NCBI GenBank assembly: GCA_037444625.1
Contig: JBBIMA010000012.1
Span: 1 to 64,000 of the forward strand
DNA length: 64,000 nucleotides
Origin: DTHT01 sp037444625
GTDB lineage: Bacteria; Acidobacteriota; Terriglobia; Bryobacterales; Bryobacteraceae
Reading direction: 5' to 3'
The position numbers were made by a program, and so were the translations under genes. Within the stretch, counting starts at the first letter, position 1; the number at the start of each line of letters is the position of its first letter. The notes under the pieces were generated by a model. The model worked only from the letters and a program-made list of their open reading frames with translations, was not told where the DNA came from and searched no databases. Of the stretch, positions 42,550 to 51,126 are shown one piece after another.

Positions 42550-43902
42550 ATGAACCAAATAGAAGACGCTGTCGCTCGCTACCAGAAAATCATCGAGAGC
42601 GAACCGTTCCGCGACTTGGCGTGGGCCGAGGAACTGGCCGAGCGCATGCGCGCCGCGCATCTGACCGACAGCGGCCGCTTGATTTGCCCCTTCCTGCGCC
42701 CCCATTTCCTGACGCGCCGGCAGTACGAGAATCTGGTCAAGGCCGCCGAAGCGCTGTTTTCCGCCATTGACCGGATCAAACAGATGGCGCTCGGAAATCC
42801 CGCCTTGCTGAGCCGCATGGAGCTGCTGCCGGCCGAAAAAATGCTGGCCTCGATTGACCCGGGCTATCCGTTTCTTTCCGTCACCTCGCTTTTGGACACC
42901 CACTTGAGCAACGGTTCGCTGGCCTTCGTGCAGTACAACGCCGATACTCCCGCCGGCATGGTCTACGGCGACGTGCTGGCCGATCTGTTCTACGAGTCCC
43001 CCCCGGTGAAGGAGTTCCGCAAGCGCTACAACTTGAGCAGGCTGGGCAGCCGCAAGCACCTTCTGGAGGCCGTGCTGAAAGCCTACAAGCAGTTCGGCGG
43101 GCAGCGGCGGCCGCGCATCGCGATCCTGGAGTTCCGCCAACCCTTCCAGGCGGCCTCCCAGGGCGAATACCTGCTGCTGCGCGACTTCTTCCGCGCGGAA
43201 GGCTACGAGGCCGAGATCGTTTCGCCCGACCAGCTCGAGTACCGGGCGGGCGCGCTGCGCAAGGGCGCCTTCGAGATTGACGTGGTCTACCGGCGGGTCA
43301 AAGCCCACGAGTTTCTGCTGCGCTACGATCTGAGCCACCCGCTGGTGCGGGCCTACCGCGACCGCAAGGTTTGCGTGGTCAACAGCTTCCGCTCCGAGCT
43401 GGCCCACAAGCGCGCCATCTTCGACCTGCTGACCGACGAGACGCTCACCGCCGACTTCCCGGCCGCCGAGCGCAAAGCCATCCGCCAGCACATCCCCTGG
43501 ACCCGCCTGCTGGCCCCCCGCAAGACCACCTACCAGGACCAGACCGTGGATTTGGTGGAGTTCGCCCGCGCCAACCGCGAGAAGCTGGTGCTCAAACCCA
43601 ACGACGATTCCGGCGAGGAACACGCCGTCCGCGGCTGGGAAACGGAACAGGCCGCCTGGGAGCGCGCCATCAAACGGGCCTTGCGCACTCCCTACGTCGT
43701 GCAGGAGCGCGTGGACCCGGCTCGGGCGCCTTTCCCCATCCTGTACTACGGCGAACTGGAGGTGCGCGAGATGCAGATCGAGGTGCACCCCCATGCTTAC
43801 TTGGGCAAGGTGCAGGGCTGCTCCTCGTGGCTCTCCTCGGGTTCCGGCTTCTCGATGGTGGCCGGGCTGACGCCTACTTTCCTGCTCGAACCCAAGACCT
43901 GA
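42550..43902 (+). CDS. Circularly permuted ATP-grasp-like protein
   Basis: 450 residues, cytoplasmic (no signal or membrane segment). The C-terminal half has ATP-grasp-like elements: KLVLKPNDDSGEEHAVRG (nucleotide-lysine and flexible loop), PYVVQERVDP and EVREMQIEVHPHAYLGKVQGCSSWLS. The N-terminal half with RPHFLTRRQYENLVKAAEAL is like proteins annotated as circularly permuted ATP-grasp or glutathionylspermidine-synthase-like. It probably makes an amide bond using ATP, but neither substrate is known and no partner (such as an alpha-E protein or transglutaminase of the usual cluster) adjoins, except a transglutaminase-like protein at 45353. ATG 42550. Confidence 0.65.
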   Translation: MNQIEDAVARYQKIIESEPFRDLAWAEELAERMRAAHLTDSGRLICPFLRPHFLTRRQYENLVKAAEALFSAIDRIKQMALGNPALLSRMELLPAEKMLASIDPGYPFLSVTSLLDTHLSNGSLAFVQYNADTPAGMVYGDVLADLFYESPPVKEFRKRYNLSRLGSRKHLLEAVLKAYKQFGGQRRPRIAILEFRQPFQAASQGEYLLLRDFFRAEGYEAEIVSPDQLEYRAGALRKGAFEIDVVYRRVKAHEFLLRYDLSHPLVRAYRDRKVCVVNSFRSELAHKRAIFDLLTDETLTADFPAAERKAIRQHIPWTRLLAPRKTTYQDQTVDLVEFARANREKLVLKPNDDSGEEHAVRGWETEQAAWERAIKRALRTPYVVQERVDPARAPFPILYYGELEVREMQIEVHPHAYLGKVQGCSSWLSSGSGFSMVAGLTPTFLLEPKT

Positions 43903-43927
43903 ACCGGCGCGCCGGCGCGGCCGCCCC

Positions 43928-45310
43928 TCAGGCCAACAACAGACTGGCGACCCGGTTCACGCGCGCCAGCTCGACCTCCGTGCCCGAGCCCCGCCGAGCC
44001 GCTCGCAAAGCCGCCGGCGCAGCCTCCGGCGCGCGCAGCGTCGCCCGGCTGAACACCCCTTCCACCCGGATGAGGAAGTCCCGCTCGAACCCGCCGTAGT
44101 TGAGCAGCTCGACCGACAGCCCGCCCTCCGGGGCCCGGTGCAGCAGGCCGACGATTGCGCTCGCGCCCCATACCCGCAGGTCGCGCGTCCGCCAGCCCAG
44201 GGCGTCAATCACGTCCAAAGCAAATTCGCCCGGATCCGAGACCGGCTCGCGATAGGCGATGATCACACCCCGGCCCAGGGCGTAAAAGTCTCGCTCCTCC
44301 TCGCCGCCGGTCTTGCGCGCTCCCCCGCGCTGCCACCAGGCCTCCTCGCCCCCGGCGGCCGGCGCGGCCAGGACCTTGCCTCCGGCGCGCGCAAATTCCA
44401 GGGCCGCCTCGACCCCGGCCGGATGCCGCGCCAGCCCCACCGCCACCAGAATCCGATGCCGCCCGTAAGGCGGAATGGCGTCAAAGCGCACCACCGCCGG
44501 GCTGACGTTGTGCCGGAAAAGCAAGTTCAGGATCTCGGCGCAGTCCTCCAGCCCGTCCACCGCCGCCGCCACGCGCGCCGCCGAAGGCTGCCGGAAGGCG
44601 CCGGCGTGCTCCCGCAGGAAGCGTGCCGTGCGCGCCAGGGACTTCCAGGCCGCCTGCGCCCGCGCCTCGCCCGCCAGCAGCGCCTGGCGATAATGTTCGG
44701 GCAGCGTGACGATCCAGCGGCCGCCCGCCGCCATCGCTTCGGCCAGCGCCAGTTCCACCGAGCTGTATGCCACCCGCTGGTCCTTGGCGACCCCCGCCTC
44801 CTCATCGGGACGGAAACCCAGCCAGGCTTCGCGCTCGGGGAAGCGGCCGCGCAGGTACGCCGTCAGGTAGGAGTTCGCATCCAGCCAGGTGGCCTGGCTG
44901 GCCCCGGCCAGCGCGGGATCCCCCCGGCGGCTGCCCGGCCACAAGCCGGCCAGCAGCACCGCCCGCGCGGGCTCGATCCGCCAGTGAATCTGGGCGGGCT
45001 TCAAGCAGACGAACCATTCCAAGTCCCGCCGCCCGCCCGCCAGCTCCCGCACCGCGCGCTCGTCCTCGGCGGCGAGCAGGACGATGCCGTCGAAGCCCGC
45101 CTCTCGGACCTGACCCGCCGGAGCGGCGGCCGGGCCCGCGATCTCGGCGAAGGTACGGATGCCCGCCTCCCGGCAGGCCGCCAGCAAGGCGCGTCGCTCG
45201 CCGGGCGCCTCCCAGGGCAACCAAAGCGCGCCGATCCCGGCCTCCCGCCACAGCGGCAAGCCCCGCAGATCGGCTTCCGGCCAGCGCAAGATCAAGTCGT
45301 CGGAAGTCAT
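43928..45310 (-). CDS. Uncharacterised glycoside-hydrolase-like protein
   Basis: 460 residues without a clear signal peptide. I do not recognise a named family. The N-terminal third looks like repeated short beta-alpha units (IGALWLPWEAPGERRALLAACREAGI; FDGIVLLAAED; LEWFVCLKP) as in a degenerate TIM barrel. The middle is helical (SLARTARFLREHAGAF), then comes a GATase-like unit (EFARAGGKVLAAPAAGGEEAWW) and a C-terminal beta-sandwich. This order is reminiscent of GH42-type beta-galactosidases with a trimerisation domain, but catalytic acids cannot be assigned. TAGACT lies 8 nt before the ATG at 45310. Confidence 0.5.
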   Translation of the reverse strand: MTSDDLILRWPEADLRGLPLWREAGIGALWLPWEAPGERRALLAACREAGIRTFAEIAGPAAAPAGQVREAGFDGIVLLAAEDERAVRELAGGRRDLEWFVCLKPAQIHWRIEPARAVLLAGLWPGSRRGDPALAGASQATWLDANSYLTAYLRGRFPEREAWLGFRPDEEAGVAKDQRVAYSSVELALAEAMAAGGRWIVTLPEHYRQALLAGEARAQAAWKSLARTARFLREHAGAFRQPSAARVAAAVDGLEDCAEILNLLFRHNVSPAVVRFDAIPPYGRHRILVAVGLARHPAGVEAALEFARAGGKVLAAPAAGGEEAWWQRGGARKTGGEEERDFYALGRGVIIAYREPVSDPGEFALDVIDALGWRTRDLRVWGASAIVGLLHRAPEGGLSVELLNYGGFERDFLIRVEGVFSRATLRAPEAAPAALRAARRGSGTEVELARVNRVASLLLA

Positions 45311-45318
45311 GCGCGCTC

Positions 45319-45324
45319 AGTCTA
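45319..45324 (-). promoter_or_regulatory. -10 box TAGACT abutting gene start
   Basis: TAGACT (minus) ends 8 nt before the ATG at 45310; no ribosome site in between. Confidence 0.4.
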
Positions 45325-45352
45325 CCGCAGCCGGCGTCCCGCCCGAGACCCT

Positions 45353-45964
45353 TCAGAGCACCGCGCCTACCAGGCCCGCGGCCTTCATTCTGGCATCCAC
45401 CCGGTTCAGCCGCCGCCCGACGCCCTTGGGCAGCAGCGGGCGGTGCGCGATCCGGTGCAGATGCTGGGCGATCTCCCACAGATCGCGCTCGGCGGTCATC
45501 CAACCCAGCCGGTCGAAGCGCGCCAGGTTCACCGGGCGCGAGTAGCGGCGCAGGGTTTTCTCTCCCGAGAGGTTGTAGTAGTGCTCGAAGTAGGAAATCA
45601 CCAGCTCGCGCAGGTTTCGGTAGATCGGCTCGCGAAAGCGCAGACCGGTGTAATTGGACTTGGCGACCGCACCCCACAGGCCGCCTCGGCGGAAGACCGC
45701 CAGCACGTGGTCGTCGTCCCGCACCGCCTCCAAGTCGAGCAACAGGGGAGGATGGCCCTGAAGGCGCAGCGCCGCCGCGGCCAGCAAGGCCCCTTCCAAA
45801 CAGTGGGCCGTGCGGTCGCGCAGCACGCGCCGGGGCGAGCGGCAGGTGGGGCCGTCCGGTTCCTTGTTGTAGGGCAGCGCGTCCAGGAAGCGCTGAATTT
45901 TCTCGGGCGTGTTCAGGCGAGCGAGGATGCCCAGCTCCCGTGAGGTCAGTCCGTAATCAGCCAT
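45353..45964 (-). CDS. Transglutaminase-like cysteine-protein family, unknown function
   Basis: 203 residues, no signal. The core TAHCLEGALLAAAALRLQGHPPLLLDLEAVRDDDHVLAVFRRGG has the Cys-helix and Asp-Asp-His arrangement of transglutaminase-like folds, with candidate catalytic Cys (THCLEG-like) and His (DDDHVLA). The C-terminal part (YSRPVNLARFDRLGWMTAERDLWEIAQHL) is conserved-looking but unassigned. Peptidase, amidase or transfer activity cannot be decided. TAGGCT lies 12 nt upstream of ATG 45964, and the region to lepB is a divergent promoter of about 100 bp. Confidence 0.6.
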   Translation of the reverse strand: MADYGLTSRELGILARLNTPEKIQRFLDALPYNKEPDGPTCRSPRRVLRDRTAHCLEGALLAAAALRLQGHPPLLLDLEAVRDDDHVLAVFRRGGLWGAVAKSNYTGLRFREPIYRNLRELVISYFEHYYNLSGEKTLRRYSRPVNLARFDRLGWMTAERDLWEIAQHLHRIAHRPLLPKGVGRRLNRVDARMKAAGLVGAVL

Positions 45965-45976
45965 GCATTCCGATTC

Positions 45977-45982
45977 AGCCTA
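45977..45982 (-). promoter_or_regulatory. -10 box TAGGCT for the transglutaminase-like gene
   Basis: TAGGCT (minus) ends 12 nt before the ATG at 45964. Confidence 0.35.
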
Positions 45983-46034
45983 CCTCAAACGGGGGGACGC
46001 GCGGCAGGGGCCCCGGACGGGCCGCCGCCTTGCG

Positions 46035-46040
46035 TACAAT
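46035..46040 (+). promoter_or_regulatory. -10 box TACAAT for lepB
   Basis: TACAAT, then a leader containing AAGGAGG at 46061-46067. This gene has an ordinary leader, in contrast to its neighbours. Confidence 0.45.
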
Positions 46041-46070
46041 AGAAGAACCGTCGCTCGAGCAAGGAGGCCC

Positions 46071-46868
46071 GTGGAGCCCGACAAGGTCAAGGTCATGGAT
46101 TCGCAAACCGGCAAGGCCGCGCCCCGGCGTCCGGAGCGGCCGCGCGGGGCCATCGCCGAGTGGACGGTGACCATCGTCCTGCTGCTTTTCGGCACCACCA
46201 CGCTGGTGCAAGCCTTCGTCATCCCCACCGGCTCGATGGAAGACACGCTGCTGATCGGCGATCACCTGTTGGTGGACAAACTGGCCTACGCGCCTCCCGG
46301 CCCCCTGAGCCAGCATCTGTTGCCTTACCGCCAGATCCGCCGCGGCGACATCATCGTCTTCCGTTACCCGATAGACACCCGCCAGACCTTCGTCAAGCGC
46401 TGCATCGGCCTGCCCGGCGACCGCATCCGCATCGAAAACAAACAGCTTTACTTGAACGGCAAGAAAGTCCACGAGCCTTACAAGTATCTGAAGACCGATT
46501 ACTTCGACTCCTACCGGGACAATTTCCCCTCCGAACCCAACGTGCGCCTGTTCGAGCCGGCCGTCGAGATGCTGCGAAAGCACGTGGTCAACGGCGAGGT
46601 GGTCGTCCCGCCCGATAACTACTTCGCGCTGGGCGACAACCGGGACTCCTCGCTGGACAGCCGCTACTGGGGCTTCGTGCCGCGGGACAACATCATCGGC
46701 AAGCCCCTGATCATCTACCTGTCCTACGACGACTCCCGCCCGCAGTGGTTCTTGGTGGACCTGGCCCTGTTGCCCGTGCATCTGCTGAGCGGGGAATCGC
46801 GTGACTTTTTCCATAAGACGCGCTGGCGCCGACTGTTCCGGCTGGTGCACGCTTACCCGCTCGAGTAA
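46071..46868 (+). CDS. lepB: Signal peptidase I
   Basis: Membrane-anchored serine protease that removes signal peptides. One transmembrane helix (AEWTVTIVLLLFGTTTLVQAF) precedes the catalytic serine in PTGSMEDTLLIGDHLLVDK. The general-base lysine lies in TFVKRCIGLPGDRI, and the conserved GDNRDSSLDSRYWGFVP is intact. Counted from ATG 46095 these are S47 and K101. A long insert (about 115-165, KYLKTDYFDSYRDNFP) is common in acidobacterial LepB. The start is uncertain: GTG 46071 has AAGGAGG only 3 nt upstream (265 residues), while ATG 46095 has a better codon but poor ribosome site (257 residues). Confidence 0.93.
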   Translation: MEPDKVKVMDSQTGKAAPRRPERPRGAIAEWTVTIVLLLFGTTTLVQAFVIPTGSMEDTLLIGDHLLVDKLAYAPPGPLSQHLLPYRQIRRGDIIVFRYPIDTRQTFVKRCIGLPGDRIRIENKQLYLNGKKVHEPYKYLKTDYFDSYRDNFPSEPNVRLFEPAVEMLRKHVVNGEVVVPPDNYFALGDNRDSSLDSRYWGFVPRDNIIGKPLIIYLSYDDSRPQWFLVDLALLPVHLLSGESRDFFHKTRWRRLFRLVHAYPLE

Positions 46869-46870
46869 TC

Positions 46871-48862
46871 CTACTCCCGGGCCTCGAGCGCCCGCCGGCC
46901 GGCCTCCAGCACGCGCAGGATACGCTCCAGATCGAAGACCGCGCCGGCCCAGGGCCCGCCGCTGATCTGTTGCAGCGCCGCCCACAACCGGGTGTCGGCG
47001 GGCAGATCCGCGTCGGGCGCAACGGCGGGGTGCGGGGTGCGGGCGGCCAGCACCCGGGCGCCCTCTTCCGGCCCGAAATACCGCTCGCCCTCGCCCACCA
47101 GATGGACCGCGCCCTCCAAGCGCACCCGGTCAATCGTGATCTCGATCAGGTCCCCGTCGCGCAGCTTGCCGATCGGCCCGCCGGCCAGCGCCTCCGGCGC
47201 CACGTGGCCGATGCAGGCCCCGGTCGAGACGCCGCTGAACCGCGCGTCGGTAAGCACCGCCACCAGCCGGCCGAATTCCAGATGCCGCAAGGCGCCGGTG
47301 ACTTGAAGGATCTCCTCCATGCCCGAGCCCAACGGGCCCCGCCCCATCAGCACGAGCACGTCGCCCGGGCGGATGCGATCCGGACCGTCGCTCTTGACCG
47401 CAGCGACCGCGTCGGCCTCCCGGGTGAAGACGCGGGCCGGGCCCCGGTGGCGGTAGACCCCGTCGGGGCCGACCACGCCGGGGTCAATGGCGGTGCTCTT
47501 CACCAGGGCGCCTTCGGGCGCCAGGTTGCCCTCCAGGAAGGTGACGGTGGGAGTGAGGCCGGCCCGCGCCGCCGCCTCCGGGTCCATGATCACCTCGGCG
47601 GGGTCGGTCCCGTCCTGCTCGGCCAACAAGCGCCGGAAGCGCGCCCGCCTCTCGGAACGCTCCCACCAGTCCAGCACGCGCCCCAGCGGCTCGCCGGTCA
47701 CGGTGAGGGCCTCGGTTTCCAGCAAGCCGGCCCGGCGGAGATGCAGCATGACCTCGGGCACGCCTCCCGCCAGGAAGACCCGCACCGTGGGGTGATTGCG
47801 CGGGCCGTTGGGCAGCGCGTCCACCAGGCGGGGCACGCGGCGATTGGCCGCCGCCCAATCGCGCCGCGTCGGGCGCGGCAGGCCAGCGGCGTGCGCCACC
47901 GCCGGCAGGTGAAGAATCAGATTGGTCGAGCCGCCGAAGGCCGCGTGAACCATCATGGCGTTGCGCAGGGAGGCTTGCGTGAGGATGTCCGCCACACGCA
48001 GCCCGCGGGCCTGCAAAGCCAGTACGGCGCGCGCCGAACGGCGCGCCATGTCCAGCCAGACCGGCTGCCCCGAGGGGGCCAGGGCCGAGTGCGGCAGACT
48101 CATCCCCAGCGCCTCGGCCACCACTTGCGAGCTGGCGGCGGTGCCCAGGAACTGGCAGCCTCCCCCCGAGGAGGCACAGGCGCGGCAACCGTTGCGCGCC
48201 GCCTCTTCCAGCGTGATCCTCCCGTGCGCATAGCGGGCCCCGGCCGATTGAATCGTGCCCGCGTCTTCGCCCTCCTCGGGCGGGAGCGTCACACCGCCGG
48301 GCGCCAGCACGCAGGGCAGCCGGGAGGCGGCGGCCAGCGCCATCATCATGGCGGGCAGCCCCTTGTCGCAGGTGGCCACGCCGAGGACTCCCCGGCAGGT
48401 GGGCAGCGAGCGGATCAGCCGCCGCAGCAGGATCGCCGCGTCGTTGCGGTAAGCCAGGCTGTCGAACATGCCGGCGGTGCCCTGGGTGCGCCCGTCGCAA
48501 GGATCGCTGACGTAGCCGGCGAAGGGAATGGCGCCCAGCCGCTTCAGCTCCCGCGCCGCCGCTTCCACCAGCAGGCCGACTTCCCAATGGCCCACGTGAT
48601 AGCCCAGGGCGATGGGCGAACCGTCGGGGGCTCGGACGCCGCCCTGCGTGCTCAGCAGCAGGATCTCCGGCCGGTCCAGCTCCTCGGGCGCCCATCCCAT
48701 CGCGGCGTCCTGCGTCCAGCCGAACAAGTGACCCGAGGGCCACCTCAGCAACCTGTCGTGGGTCAGGGGCAGCGAGCCGGCGGGGCCGGGCGCCCGCGTG
48801 CGCACCTGGTAGATCCGCTCGTCGTTCGAGTCCACCAGCGCAGGGAAAGCGAATTCCGTCAT
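46871..48862 (-). CDS. IlvD/Edd-superfamily dehydratase of the YjhG/YagF type
   Basis: 663 residues, longer than IlvD (about 560-615) and matching the YjhG/YagF group of sugar-acid (D-xylonate) dehydratases. Iron-sulfur cysteines: C122 (SDPCDGRTQG), C165 (GVATCDKGLP) and one in the CRACASSGGGCQFLGTAAS segment. The C-terminal signature GSGMEEILQVTGALRHLEFG...VLTDARFSGVSTGACIGHVAPEAL is characteristic. Cytoplasmic; converts an aldonic acid to its 2-keto-3-deoxy form. No linked aldolase or dehydrogenase, so substrate is unproven. TATGAT lies 17 nt before the ATG at 48862. Stop is 2 bp from the lepB stop in convergent orientation. Confidence 0.82.
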   Translation of the reverse strand: MTEFAFPALVDSNDERIYQVRTRAPGPAGSLPLTHDRLLRWPSGHLFGWTQDAAMGWAPEELDRPEILLLSTQGGVRAPDGSPIALGYHVGHWEVGLLVEAAARELKRLGAIPFAGYVSDPCDGRTQGTAGMFDSLAYRNDAAILLRRLIRSLPTCRGVLGVATCDKGLPAMMMALAAASRLPCVLAPGGVTLPPEEGEDAGTIQSAGARYAHGRITLEEAARNGCRACASSGGGCQFLGTAASSQVVAEALGMSLPHSALAPSGQPVWLDMARRSARAVLALQARGLRVADILTQASLRNAMMVHAAFGGSTNLILHLPAVAHAAGLPRPTRRDWAAANRRVPRLVDALPNGPRNHPTVRVFLAGGVPEVMLHLRRAGLLETEALTVTGEPLGRVLDWWERSERRARFRRLLAEQDGTDPAEVIMDPEAAARAGLTPTVTFLEGNLAPEGALVKSTAIDPGVVGPDGVYRHRGPARVFTREADAVAAVKSDGPDRIRPGDVLVLMGRGPLGSGMEEILQVTGALRHLEFGRLVAVLTDARFSGVSTGACIGHVAPEALAGGPIGKLRDGDLIEITIDRVRLEGAVHLVGEGERYFGPEEGARVLAARTPHPAVAPDADLPADTRLWAALQQISGGPWAGAVFDLERILRVLEAGRRALEARE

Positions 48863-48879
48863 GGCAAGGCCGAATTCCG

Positions 48880-48885
48880 ATCATA
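48880..48885 (-). promoter_or_regulatory. -10 box TATGAT for the dehydratase gene
   Basis: TATGAT (minus) ends 17 nt before ATG 48862. Confidence 0.35.
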
Positions 48886-48915
48886 CGCCGGCCGGACACG
48901 GGCGGTCGCATGGGC

Positions 48916-48921
48916 TAGAAT
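48916..48921 (+). promoter_or_regulatory. -10 box TAGAAT for the lipoprotein gene
   Basis: TAGAAT ends 20 nt before ATG 48942, with GGCGGAAGG as possible ribosome site. Confidence 0.4.
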
Positions 48922-48941
48922 GGGGCGGAAGGTTTCGCGGC

Positions 48942-49562
48942 ATGAGACTGAGATACGCCCTCCCGACCCTCCCGTTGTGGTTGCTGTTAAGCGCCTGCTC
49001 GGAAGCCCCGCGCACGGCGGAGAAGCCCAAGGAGCCGCCCAAACCGCCCGAGCCGATCTCGGCCCAGTCGGCCTTCCATCAGATGTACGTCTACGCGCGC
49101 AGTTGGGCGCCGGACGCCACTCCGCTGCGCCTGGCCAGCATCGAGTTGGAACAGCTCCCCTGCCAGGCGGGCAAATGCGGCGCCTGGGAGGCGGTCTTCG
49201 TTTCGCCCAGACTGGGCCGCGCCCGGCGCATCACCTATTCGGTGATCGAGGCTGAGGGCAACCTGCACAAAGGGGTCTTCGCCGGTCTGGAGGAGACCTG
49301 GGTGGGACCCCGCGGGCAGGCCACGCCCTTCCCGGTGGCGGCCTTCAAGGTGGACGCGGCCGCGGCCTACCAGACCGCCCTAAAGAAGGGCGCCGACTAC
49401 GCCAAGAAGCACCCCGACACGCCCATCACCTACCTGCTGGAGAAGACCCCGCGCTTTCCCAATCCCGCCTGGCGGGTGATCTGGGGCCGCTCGGTCTCCA
49501 CCAGCGGCTATTCGATCTTCGTCGACGCCTCCACAGGCGACTACCTGGCCACCGCGCGGTAG
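48942..49562 (+). CDS. Lipoprotein of unknown function
   Basis: 206 residues with a lipoprotein signal (LPLWLLLSAC, Cys as lipidation site) followed by a Lys/Pro linker (EKPKEPPKPPEP). The globular part (SAFHQMYVYARSWAPDATPLRL...GAWEAVFVSPRLGRARRITYSVIEAEGNLHKGVF) ends with a PepSY-like strand pattern (NPAWRVIWGRSVSTSGYSIFVDASTGDYLATA). Similar proteins seem frequent in Acidobacteria; the role is unknown, and inhibition or binding of a protease or ligand is conceivable from the PepSY resemblance. Its 3' end overlaps the convergent hydrolase gene by 22 bp. Confidence 0.75.
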   Translation: MRLRYALPTLPLWLLLSACSEAPRTAEKPKEPPKPPEPISAQSAFHQMYVYARSWAPDATPLRLASIELEQLPCQAGKCGAWEAVFVSPRLGRARRITYSVIEAEGNLHKGVFAGLEETWVGPRGQATPFPVAAFKVDAAAAYQTALKKGADYAKKHPDTPITYLLEKTPRFPNPAWRVIWGRSVSTSGYSIFVDASTGDYLATAR

Positions 49563-50557
49563 GTCCGGCTCTCGCCCGTGCGCCCGTTGGCCACCGTGAA
49601 GCTCCCGTCGCGCCGGGCGGTGAGCCTGAGCCAGTGGCCGCGGCAGTCCGCTTCCAAATTGGCGATCCGATCTTCGGGAGCGTTCTCCTCCCGGCTCGCC
49701 GCCAGCGAGAAGTGGAGCTGCCAGAGATCCTCCAAGCCCGGCGAGCGGCGGATCAGGCGGAGGGTGTCAGGCGAGCCGCCCTTCTTGGCGCCGTTGTTGA
49801 CGATGGCCACCCGCGGCTTCAGGCCGTAGACCAAGGCGGGCGAATTCGACAGGTTCAGGCCGTGGTGGTTGACCAGGTAGACGTCCACCTTCCCCAGGCG
49901 GTTCAGGGGGCAGACCAACTCGAGCTCCTTGTTCCAGGTCAGGTCGGCCAGATCGCTGAAGCGAAACTTGCCGTAGGTGAGCAGGAAGCCGACCGAACGG
50001 GCGTTTTCGCTCGCATCATCCGCCTGGCGGGGGACGCCTTCGCAGTAAGGATTGGGAGCGCCCGCACCGGGCAGGGGCCGCCCGATCAACTCGCCGCGCG
50101 CCGCCACCACCAACACTTCGACTCCGCGCAAGGGGATCCTGTCGCCCGGCTTCACGATCAGCCGCCGGCCCTTGGCCAGGGCGCGCCGGTAGGAGGCGGT
50201 CAGGCTCTCGGCGCTTCGGCCGGTTTCGGTGTTCTCCCCGTGGTCCACGAAGCAGCGCACCGGCAGGCGCTCCAGCAAGGGTTCGATGCCGCCCACGTGG
50301 TCCAGATGGTAGTGGGTCATCAGCAGGTAGTCAATCCGGCGCACGCCCGCCTGGCGGGCGGCGGCCTCGATCCGGGCGGCGTCCCGCCCTTGGAAGCCGG
50401 GCCAGCCGGCATCCACCAAGAGGGATTGCCCCGCCGGGGTCAGAATGAGGGTGGCCTGCCCGCCCTCCACGTCCACGAAGTAGATTTCCAGGTCACGGGC
50501 GGCCGGCAGCCGGAGGCCGGCCGTCAGGAGCAGCCAGAGGGCGAGGGTGACGCGCAT
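49541..50557 (-). CDS. Secreted metallo-beta-lactamase-fold hydrolase (ComEC C-terminal type)
   Basis: 338 residues with a signal peptide (VTLALWLLLTAGLRLPAA). The fold starts EIYFVDVEGGQATLIL...LLVDAGWPG and holds the metal motif T-H82-Y-H84-L-D86-H87 (HxHxDH). This DVGQG-like start is that of the ComEC/Rec2 hydrolase domain found in stand-alone exported proteins. Later ligands are in the FSDLADLTWNKE aspartate and NHHGLNLSNS histidines. The substrate could be nucleic acid or another phosphodiester; unknown. TACGAT ends 7 nt before the ATG at 50557. Confidence 0.85.
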   Translation of the reverse strand: MRVTLALWLLLTAGLRLPAARDLEIYFVDVEGGQATLILTPAGQSLLVDAGWPGFQGRDAARIEAAARQAGVRRIDYLLMTHYHLDHVGGIEPLLERLPVRCFVDHGENTETGRSAESLTASYRRALAKGRRLIVKPGDRIPLRGVEVLVVAARGELIGRPLPGAGAPNPYCEGVPRQADDASENARSVGFLLTYGKFRFSDLADLTWNKELELVCPLNRLGKVDVYLVNHHGLNLSNSPALVYGLKPRVAIVNNGAKKGGSPDTLRLIRRSPGLEDLWQLHFSLAASREENAPEDRIANLEADCRGHWLRLTARRDGSFTVANGRTGESRTYRAVAR

Positions 50558-50564
50558 CGCCCGG

Positions 50565-50570
50565 ATCGTA
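50565..50570 (-). promoter_or_regulatory. -10 box TACGAT abutting MBL hydrolase start
   Basis: TACGAT (minus) ends 7 nt before ATG 50557; an overlapping TATGAT is at 50575-50570. No Shine-Dalgarno site. Confidence 0.4.
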
Positions 50571-50649
50571 TCATAATTGGGGGACGCGGCCGCGCGCGGG
50601 GAACTTCCGTGCGCCGGCCTGCGTAACCCTGGATGGAGAGCGGCGGGCG

Positions 50650-51093
50650 ATGCCTTACTGCTGCCAGTGCGGAAATGAGGTGGCCGAAACCGACCGCTAT
50701 TGCCGTCGCTGCGGCACGAGCCAGCCGTCCCACCGCCGGCCGGCGGCCGGGGAGGGGCTGAGCCCGCGCACCGCCTCGGTGCTCTGCTACGTGCCGTTCT
50801 TGGGCTGGCTGGCGGCGATCGTGGTGCTGGCCTCCCAGCGGTTCCGGCACGATCGCACCGTGCGCTTTCACGCCTTTCAGGGGCTGTACCTGTTCGTGGC
50901 TTATCTGATCGTGGACTGGGTGGTGGGGCCCGTCCTGCGGATGCTGCCCGGCCCGGTCTTGCGCCTGGACAAGCTGCTGAGCCTGGCCCTGCTGGCGGTC
51001 TGGATCTTCATGATGGTCAAGACCAGCCAGGAACAGACCTGCTCGCTTCCCATCCTCGGGGAGCTGGCCGAGAAGTCGGCCGCCGAATCCTGA
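50650..51093 (+). CDS. Zinc-ribbon membrane protein (DUF4870-like)
   Basis: 147 residues. The N-terminus is a zinc ribbon (CCQCGNEVAETDRYCRRCG, two CxxC pairs at about 5-21). A linker leads to a membrane part with about three helices: SVLCYVPFLGWLAAIVVLAS, FRHDRTVRFHAFQGLYLFVAYLIV and LLSLALLAVWIFMMVK. The RFHAFQGLYLFVA block is typical of small DUF4870-type membrane proteins. Function unknown. GGATGGAGAG lies about 12 nt upstream of the ATG as a weak ribosome site. It precedes the arginine operon but is separated from it by that operon's own promoter. Confidence 0.75.
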   Translation: MPYCCQCGNEVAETDRYCRRCGTSQPSHRRPAAGEGLSPRTASVLCYVPFLGWLAAIVVLASQRFRHDRTVRFHAFQGLYLFVAYLIVDWVVGPVLRMLPGPVLRLDKLLSLALLAVWIFMMVKTSQEQTCSLPILGELAEKSAAES

Positions 51094-51126
51094 GAGCGGG
51101 CCGGCCGCGCCGCGAGTCTCCCCGCT

